This document shows positions 29,263 to 35,013 of a stretch of 35,013 bases of DNA, piece after piece. A program made the translations under genes and the position numbers. Position 1 is the stretch's first letter. The number at the start of each line of letters is the position of its first letter. Origin of the DNA: Candidatus Pacearchaeota archaeon (lineage in GTDB: Archaea; Nanobdellota; Nanobdellia; Pacearchaeales; GW2011-AR1); the NCBI GenBank assembly GCA_016188825.1, contig JACPHA010000004.1, positions 1 to 35,013 of the forward strand, read 5' to 3'. The notes under the pieces were generated by a model. It saw nothing but the letters and a program-made list of their open reading frames with translations, ran no database searches and had not been told where the DNA came from.

Positions 29263-32200
29263 TTATCTAAATTCTTTCCTTATATTCTTCAGAACTTTCT
29301 CTCTATCTCTCTCAATTCCTCCCTCTTTCTTTTCTCCTTTCAACAATAAAATTATAAGAATCAATAAGACAATAAGAGAAATACCAATAGCAAAGTTAGA
29401 ACCCAAAGCATCAGAAGGTGATAAAAGTATTTTATTTTTGTCATTGAAAACAACACTCAACAAAAATAAAGAAAAGATAAATACAATAAGAAAACTAACT
29501 AGCTTGTTTTCTTGAACATAATTCATAAATCTGTTTCCCATTGACCCAGAAATCAACTCCTGCTTCTTGTTTTCGGTTTTCCTGCTTCTTGTCACTGTTA
29601 AAACAATTATTATAGCAATCAAAACTATTGTTAAAACCACAATTAAAATTATTACTGCTTTTTCTGTAAACCATTTTACCGTCTCTCCAACAATATCACC
29701 TGGGGCTACGGCAGTTTCATTGGTTACAATTCCAGCAGTCAACCTACATTCTTGTCTCTCGGTTGGTTTATTAGTTAAAACATTACAATTCTTGTTATCA
29801 AAACATGTTCTTGTTTGAATTCCGTCAATGCAATCACCCCAAGATGTGCAAGCCCATTCAACAGCACAAGCTCTTGGTCTTGTGCCTCCACCACCCCCGC
29901 CTCCTCCTCCGCCACCATCACCCGGCGGTGGGCTTACAAATCCTTCAACAACCTCATACAAACTAAATCCTGGAACTTCAACTTCTAATCTGTTATTGGA
30001 ATAATTAACTATAAGACAAGCTGAAGAAGAACATTCTGCTCCATCTCTCAATATCTTCGGTTGCACAAAATTAATATTCTGGAAAATTAATTTTGCTGGT
30101 TTGCTAAATTCGCTATGCATGCTTCCATTCACAAATATTCTCTTGTCTTCTATTTTTATTAAATCAGTTATATTAAAGTTTAATTTTTCAAAACAGCCTG
30201 ATTCGTTGATTCTTATCAAATTAATCCCTTCTCTGAAAATTATTTCGCCAATATTTTCTAATTTTATTGTGAAGTTGCTATAATTAAAAATGTTGCTTAA
30301 ATTAACCTCTGAAATATTATAATCTCCTCTATCAGGCAAGTATCTTATCAACTCATTTGGATTGTTTTCAAAATAAGTTTTGTTTGTATAATCGCAGTAA
30401 TCTTTTCCAATTGGACATTTATTAATATTGTAATCTAACAAACCATCATTGTCAGCATCAACACAATTTTGTACAAAACCGCAACCAGTTGGAGCAGGGA
30501 AGTTTGCTATACTGCATATTTGTCCTTGTGAATACAACGGACATCCTGCATTGTTTTCTTGGTATATGCATTCATCGGTTACTTCATTGCAAGTATCATC
30601 AGTACAACTAAATGAGTCTGGAGCACAAGTTATTGGAGTTCCAGTTTGACAACCAACATCAACAACACATAACTCCGTGCCATCACAATATTGTCCATTA
30701 TCACATCCCGCATGATTTGCGGAAAATACACATGTATCAAAAACCGCGCTACAACTATCAATTGTGCAAGTAATATTATCATTACAAACAACTTGGGTTC
30801 CAGCAATGCAACTTCCCCCTACACAACTTTCAGCCCCATTGCAGAATATTCCATCAGAACAATCTGCATTTGTTGTGCATGTTCCTGGCAATAACTGACA
30901 GCTGTCAGTTGCTTCAATGCATGTGTGTGTTGCAGGATTGCAAGGCACTGTTCCGACTTGACATCCTGATGTTCCGCCACAAATTTCTACTCCATCACAA
31001 AATGCTCCATTGTTACACAAGGCATTTCCTCCGTTGTCTATTGTTGTATCACAATTATTATCTAAACCGTCACAGATTTCTGTTGCTCCTGGTTTTATAC
31101 TTGGATTTGCATCATTGCAATCTCCGGATATTGATATAAGTTCACTGGCTGCTTTATAACCTAATGGCCTAGAACATTGTGTTACCGCTAATAGTGTACT
31201 ATAACCATCATTATCACTATCAACATACCATATCTGTCCTGGTTTTTCTAAAGCATTGTTGTCGTTGCAATCTGCTGTTCCGCATCCAGATGCAGACTGA
31301 TTATACCCATCTAAATCATTGTCTGTGCATGTCAATGGTGTAGACAAAACAAAATTGCAAACATTCAAAGTCCCACTGCTAGAATAAATAGCCCAGTTAT
31401 TCAATGAAGTAGCGAGTGCTGTTGACCTAAATCTATAATCATTCGCAATTTGCTGTTCACTTCCAGATCCGACTCTTACAAAAGCATCATAAGTTTGAGC
31501 AGGAACATTAACAATCATTTTAATATGATAAGCAGTTGAAGCAGTGTATGGAACTAAAACATCAGCCCTATAACCAGTAGAATCATAAACATCTATAACT
31601 CCTCCTGAATTAAATCTAACTAAAGCAGAGAAAGACGAATAAGCAGTTTGAGCACCATTTGACAATCCAATCACGCCATCCATTGCTGCATTATTCGGAG
31701 TTGAATCAAACTCAACTGTAAATGTACCAGTTTGAGAAGTAAATCCGTTATTAGTCCATGTGCTTGAAGAAGTCTGACATGCGCATCCAGAATACTCGCA
31801 TTGATAATTATTAGCATTACAACTTACACTAGCACAATTATTTGGATTTGTGCACAAAGCAACGTTAGCAGTTGCTGTGCAAGTTCCTGCCCCATTGCAT
31901 TGTTGAGCAGGAGCACATTGTGCTCCAGAAATTGTACAGCTTGTTCCACTTGCAGCAAAATCATAAGCACACCCTGTTATAGAATCTCCTGTTGCTCCAA
32001 CACATCTGTCATTTATTGTGCATGCATTATTATCATTGCATGCCGCATTGTTTAGAACGTTACAACTATCAGTTGCTTCATCGCATGTTGTTGTGCATGA
32101 ATATGAATCAGCAATGCACGGATCAGCACTATCACTGCATAATCCAGCAGAACAAACTTCCTGTCCATCACAGAATAATCCATTATTGCAATCAGCATTA

Positions 32201-33513
32201 GTATTACAAGAAACTATTTGTGGAAACTCATACGCTCCCATATCCAAAGCGCTTCCTTGTGGTCTTGACGTTCCATCAGTGTCCTTGAAAGGCAACGGAA
32301 GAGTAAACAGCGCGGCAAGGTTAGGGTCGCCTTTGTCAATGGCGGGCGATGCAGACTTCAGGCGGAAGTCGAAACTACTTTTGCCAATATAATCGTAATT
32401 AACAAATAATGGGTCAGCTTGGATGCTATTAGTTTCCCGACCAGGGTGAGTACTGCGGTAAGTATCAAGGTTTGTCTCACTGTCAATGATTCTCCCGCCA
32501 GTTGGGCTGAAAAAGATATTGTAGTTGCTATTAAGTTCTGGATCGTCCCCTCCTGAAATTCGACCGATGTAAAAAATGTTATTCCGCGCTGTCACATCGT
32601 CTCCTCCACTCATTCGAATCCCAGCGTTTCCGTGAAGGTCTCCAAAAGTATTTGAATGGATAGAAACATTCCTTACAGGAGACCCAACCACTATACCCGG
32701 AGCATCACCACCATAATTGACAAGGTAAATTATATTGCCATAAATTTCGACATTCTCGATAGATGGTCCATCCGGCGCCAAATATATCAGTTGAGTATAG
32801 TCAAAAATCCTGTTATTCCTAATAATCAAGCCATTCACCGGCTCAGTTACTTCCATCCCGTCCTGGTGACAGCCGGAAAACCTGTCGATGATCCCCAAAA
32901 CATTATTCTCAAAAACAATGTTATTCCCCGTAAAGTCCATTCCATCACATTCGGTATCAAGAATGGCATTGCCTCTGATAGTAATATTGGTAGAAATCCC
33001 AATACCTATTCTGAGATCCATTCCATTGTTGCCGGTATCCCTAATGTAATTCCTTTCAATTAGCAGATTATTGCTTATAACACAGCTAATCCCGTTATCA
33101 CCGCTATCGTGGATATAATTATTTACAATACTAATATTGTTTGTATTAATGCCGCAAACTATTGGTTCCCCGGGATGGTTAGCAAATTCAAATCCTTCAA
33201 CCTTAACATAATTTCTGTTGATGGTTGCCCCGCCAATCCAGACACTGCATGTCGGTCTTACAGTATAGTCTGTCGACATAGTGCATTCCTCTCCAGGATA
33301 AGCCTTGAAGGTAATCAAATTCCCTGCGGTTCCTGAATTCGCTGGGCGTAATGTCTCAGAATAAGTCCCGGCACGCACGCAAACAACATTTCCTGCAGCT
33401 GCTGTCGACGCTGCTTTTCCTAATGTACACCATGGGTTTGTTTCACTTGTTCCTGAATTGCTATCGCTACAAGCCCCTCCAATTGAATTTATATCAACAT
33501 AATGAGTGCACAA
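29263..33513 (-). CDS. Giant Cys-rich surface protein, C-terminal ORF with beta-helix domain
   Basis: 1416 codons. Order: right-handed beta-helix domain (about residues 3-430, opening CTHYVDINSIGGACSD and with repeated NN-I/V-x-NN turns); Cys-rich modules (CNTNADCNNGLFCDGQEVC type); a lectin-like beta domain (about 575-725); more Cys modules with Ca-binding DNDGD-type loops; a globular part; a PPPGD-polyglycine hinge; a W-x-C-x(2)-W-x(2)-C thrombospondin-like module; and three hydrophobic helices near the end. It opens at a TTG with no signal peptide, so it is probably the frameshifted continuation of the upstream ORF. It should be an external, wall-anchored adhesin-like protein. Confidence 0.75.
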   Translation of the reverse strand: MCTHYVDINSIGGACSDSNSGTSETNPWCTLGKAASTAAAGNVVCVRAGTYSETLRPANSGTAGNLITFKAYPGEECTMSTDYTVRPTCSVWIGGATINRNYVKVEGFEFANHPGEPIVCGINTNNISIVNNYIHDSGDNGISCVISNNLLIERNYIRDTGNNGMDLRIGIGISTNITIRGNAILDTECDGMDFTGNNIVFENNVLGIIDRFSGCHQDGMEVTEPVNGLIIRNNRIFDYTQLIYLAPDGPSIENVEIYGNIIYLVNYGGDAPGIVVGSPVRNVSIHSNTFGDLHGNAGIRMSGGDDVTARNNIFYIGRISGGDDPELNSNYNIFFSPTGGRIIDSETNLDTYRSTHPGRETNSIQADPLFVNYDYIGKSSFDFRLKSASPAIDKGDPNLAALFTLPLPFKDTDGTSRPQGSALDMGAYEFPQIVSCNTNADCNNGLFCDGQEVCSAGLCSDSADPCIADSYSCTTTCDEATDSCNVLNNAACNDNNACTINDRCVGATGDSITGCAYDFAASGTSCTISGAQCAPAQQCNGAGTCTATANVALCTNPNNCASVSCNANNYQCEYSGCACQTSSSTWTNNGFTSQTGTFTVEFDSTPNNAAMDGVIGLSNGAQTAYSSFSALVRFNSGGVIDVYDSTGYRADVLVPYTASTAYHIKMIVNVPAQTYDAFVRVGSGSEQQIANDYRFRSTALATSLNNWAIYSSSGTLNVCNFVLSTPLTCTDNDLDGYNQSASGCGTADCNDNNALEKPGQIWYVDSDNDGYSTLLAVTQCSRPLGYKAASELISISGDCNDANPSIKPGATEICDGLDNNCDTTIDNGGNALCNNGAFCDGVEICGGTSGCQVGTVPCNPATHTCIEATDSCQLLPGTCTTNADCSDGIFCNGAESCVGGSCIAGTQVVCNDNITCTIDSCSAVFDTCVFSANHAGCDNGQYCDGTELCVVDVGCQTGTPITCAPDSFSCTDDTCNEVTDECIYQENNAGCPLYSQGQICSIANFPAPTGCGFVQNCVDADNDGLLDYNINKCPIGKDYCDYTNKTYFENNPNELIRYLPDRGDYNISEVNLSNIFNYSNFTIKLENIGEIIFREGINLIRINESGCFEKLNFNITDLIKIEDKRIFVNGSMHSEFSKPAKLIFQNINFVQPKILRDGAECSSSACLIVNYSNNRLEVEVPGFSLYEVVEGFVSPPPGDGGGGGGGGGGGTRPRACAVEWACTSWGDCIDGIQTRTCFDNKNCNVLTNKPTERQECRLTAGIVTNETAVAPGDIVGETVKWFTEKAVIILIVVLTIVLIAIIIVLTVTRSRKTENKKQELISGSMGNRFMNYVQENKLVSFLIVFIFSLFLLSVVFNDKNKILLSPSDALGSNFAIGISLIVLLILIILLLKGEKKEGGIERDREKVLKNIRKEFR
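31350..31933 (-). repeat. 584-bp intragenic duplication, inner copy
   Basis: This stretch is nearly identical to 34430-35013 at a constant offset of 3080 bp, with scattered mostly synonymous differences. It encodes the lectin-like domain and the flanking Cys module (CNANNYQCEYSGCACQTSSS). The high DNA identity points to recent duplication or gene conversion. The far copy is cut by the window edge. Confidence 0.85.
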
Positions 33514-35013
33514 TCTGCCTGATCAATTCTTCCATCACCATCATTATCAATTCCATCAGAACATTGTGTTGCTCCATTATTTATCTCGCTGTTATCATTT
33601 ATATCTACACAACCAAAATCATTCGGATAATCAACAGCACCATCTCCATCGTTATCAATGCCATCATTGCATTGTGTTGTTGGCGCTCTAGTAACTGTTA
33701 ATAATCCTATGCTTTGTATATTCTCAGCGGGATTAGAAACAACTCTCGTAATAAAGTAATATTCAGGATCTCCAATACCATCATTAACATAAACACTCGT
33801 CCAAGTTGGATTCAAACTTGTTGATACAAATGATGTAACAACGTCATCAACAAGAATATCATCTTCATAAATTGTATAATTAAAGTTCTGTCCAGCACAA
33901 TTATTTCCTTGAACATTTAAATTAACTTGTGTTCCTTCAACAACACTTGTTTGTGACCATGAAGCAGAGGTTAATGAGCAAGAAAGCTCGTTCTGACATA
34001 TTGAACTACATCCATCTCCACTTATTGTATTTCCATCATCGCATTGTTCAGCTCCATTAATTATACTATCACCACAATAGGCTGTTGCTCCTGAAACAAG
34101 CTGGCAAATATTATTACAAACAGTACAACTTGTCTGTCCATATGCACATGATTCAGTTATTGTATTTCCATCATCGCATTGCTCTCCAGTTTCTACAATT
34201 CCATTACCGCAAACTGCTGGAGGAGATACACAAACCCCTGCTCCATTACAACTATTTGGCGCAACACAACTTTCATCTGTTCCTCCACTTGCAACTGCTA
34301 CCTGTCCGCAACCATTTGTGCATGTTGGTTCATAACAAATATTATCTGCACATCCTACTGCATCCTGTGGACAGATTTCCCCAACAGAGCAAATTCCATC
34401 TCCGCAAACAGCTTCTTGCACATTCACAACAAAATTGCAAACATCTAATGTTCCAGTACTAGAGATAAAGCCCCAGTTATTCAATGAACTGGCGAGTGCT
34501 GTTGACCTAAATCTGTAATCATTTGCAATTTGCTGTTCACTTCCAGATCCTGCTCTTACAAAAACATCATAAGTCTGAGCAGGAACATTAACAATCATTT
34601 TAATATGATAAGCAGTTGAAGCAGTGTATGGAACTAAAACATCATACCTATAACCAGTAGAATCATAAACGTCTATATTTCCTGTTGATTTAAATCTAAC
34701 TAAAGCAGAGAAAGACGAATAAGCAGTTTGAGCACCATTTGACAATCCAATCACGCCATCCATTGCTGCATTATTCGGAGTAGCATCAAACTCAACTGTA
34801 AATGTACCAGTTTGAGAAGTAAATCCATTATTAGTCCACGCGCTTGAAGATGTCTGACATGCGCATCCAGAATATTCACATTGATAATTATTAGCATTAC
34901 AACTTACACTAGCACAATTATTTGGATTTGTGCACAAAGCAACGTTAGCAGTTGCTGTGCAAGTTCCTGCCCCATTGCATTGTTGAGCAGAAGCACATTG
35001 TGCTCCACTTATT
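33489..35013 (-). CDS. Giant surface protein, upstream ORF (partial, frameshifted)
   Basis: The frame is open through the right edge of the window. The ORF ends at 33489. It carries Cys modules, the second copy of the lectin-like domain, several CGDGxxxxGEQCDDGNT-type Cys repeats, an Ig-like beta stretch and two thrombospondin-type Ca loops (DGIDNDGDG). It then stops with CALIMLI. The next ORF begins at this very point in another frame (overlap 33489-33513), so a one-base change has probably split one long gene. The natural start lies outside the window. Confidence 0.75.
   Translation of the reverse strand, partial: ISGAQCASAQQCNGAGTCTATANVALCTNPNNCASVSCNANNYQCEYSGCACQTSSSAWTNNGFTSQTGTFTVEFDATPNNAAMDGVIGLSNGAQTAYSSFSALVRFKSTGNIDVYDSTGYRYDVLVPYTASTAYHIKMIVNVPAQTYDVFVRAGSGSEQQIANDYRFRSTALASSLNNWGFISSTGTLDVCNFVVNVQEAVCGDGICSVGEICPQDAVGCADNICYEPTCTNGCGQVAVASGGTDESCVAPNSCNGAGVCVSPPAVCGNGIVETGEQCDDGNTITESCAYGQTSCTVCNNICQLVSGATAYCGDSIINGAEQCDDGNTISGDGCSSICQNELSCSLTSASWSQTSVVEGTQVNLNVQGNNCAGQNFNYTIYEDDILVDDVVTSFVSTSLNPTWTSVYVNDGIGDPEYYFITRVVSNPAENIQSIGLLTVTRAPTTQCNDGIDNDGDGAVDYPNDFGCVDINDNSEINNGATQCSDGIDNDGDGRIDQADCALIMLI
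34430..35013 (-). repeat. 584-bp intragenic duplication, outer copy
   Basis: Copy of 31350-31933, still matching at the last base of the window, so the true unit may be longer. Confidence 0.8.

Noticed and set aside
30870-34448. Many plus-strand ORFs of 60-135 codons opposite the giant surface gene
   Set aside because: They are Cys/Ser/His-rich shadows of the repeated Cys modules on the minus strand, with no plausible promoters or ribosome sites.

Overview
The window looks like an AT-rich chromosome segment of a small-genome archaeon, most likely a DPANN lineage of the Pacearchaeota/Woesearchaeota kind. The support is archaeal: archaeal/eukaryotic-type PheS and PheT, an RNase P protein of the Rpp30 family, an archaeal-type UMP kinase, an Ogg2-type 8-oxoguanine glycosylase ending in lysine, a methionine synthase split into two genes, and TATA boxes about 25 nt ahead of many start codons (leaderless genes). 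Lineage is inferred from gene style, not from a marker phylogeny.

Layout. 1-309: intergenic palindrome array. 310-2263 (minus): NDH-2-like flavoprotein, DoxX protein, Fcf1/Utp24-like PIN nuclease. 2330-3180: frameshifted IS200/IS605 TnpA with hairpin ends. 3257-4509: HTH protein plus PIN-like protein with overlapping ATGA. 4623-5142: unknown gene ending inside a solo IS-end hairpin. 5166-7630 (minus): ABC exporter, ATPase then permease. 7721-8036: tRNA-Trp(CCA) followed by a 93-bp module of three perfect hairpins that ends with a second copy of the tRNA 3' end. 8105-9308: two-gene operon, the second resembling the N-terminal domain of secretion ATPases. 9309-9701: palindromes. 9702-15294: DNA repair and RNA/translation genes (ogg, pyrH, rnp3, pheS, pheT). 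15341-19496: mostly unknown proteins, a queuosine-salvage-like hydrolase (DUF2419/Qng1) and a fused MNT-HEPN-like protein. 19683-20392: RHH/PIN toxin-antitoxin pair with a perfect 20-bp operator. 20476-21678: fold-type II PLP enzyme without the usual PLP lysine. 21706-23694 (minus): large TIM-barrel protein. 23742-24264: MazF/PemK-like pair. 24320-26312: split methionine synthase. 26360-26914: charged low-complexity protein. 26959-27337: the largest palindrome array. 27436-28962: membrane-anchored HExxH metallopeptidase. 28969-29230: palindromes. 29263-35013 (minus): giant Cys-rich surface protein with an inserted beta-helix domain, interrupted by a frameshift and open at the window edge.

The most unusual signals are not genes. 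First, four intergenic stretches carry runs of palindromes whose sequences differ but whose geometry is similar: arms of 8-14 bp, centres mostly 10-12 or 19-22 nt wide, and spacing of about 45 bp where several lie in a row. One 48-bp unit recurs at both ends of the window. Second, the tRNA-Trp-linked hairpin module may be a structured RNA, an integration scar, or both. Among proteins, the PLP enzyme lacking its lysine, the Qng1-like protein in an archaeon, and the chimeric frameshifted surface protein deserve a second look.
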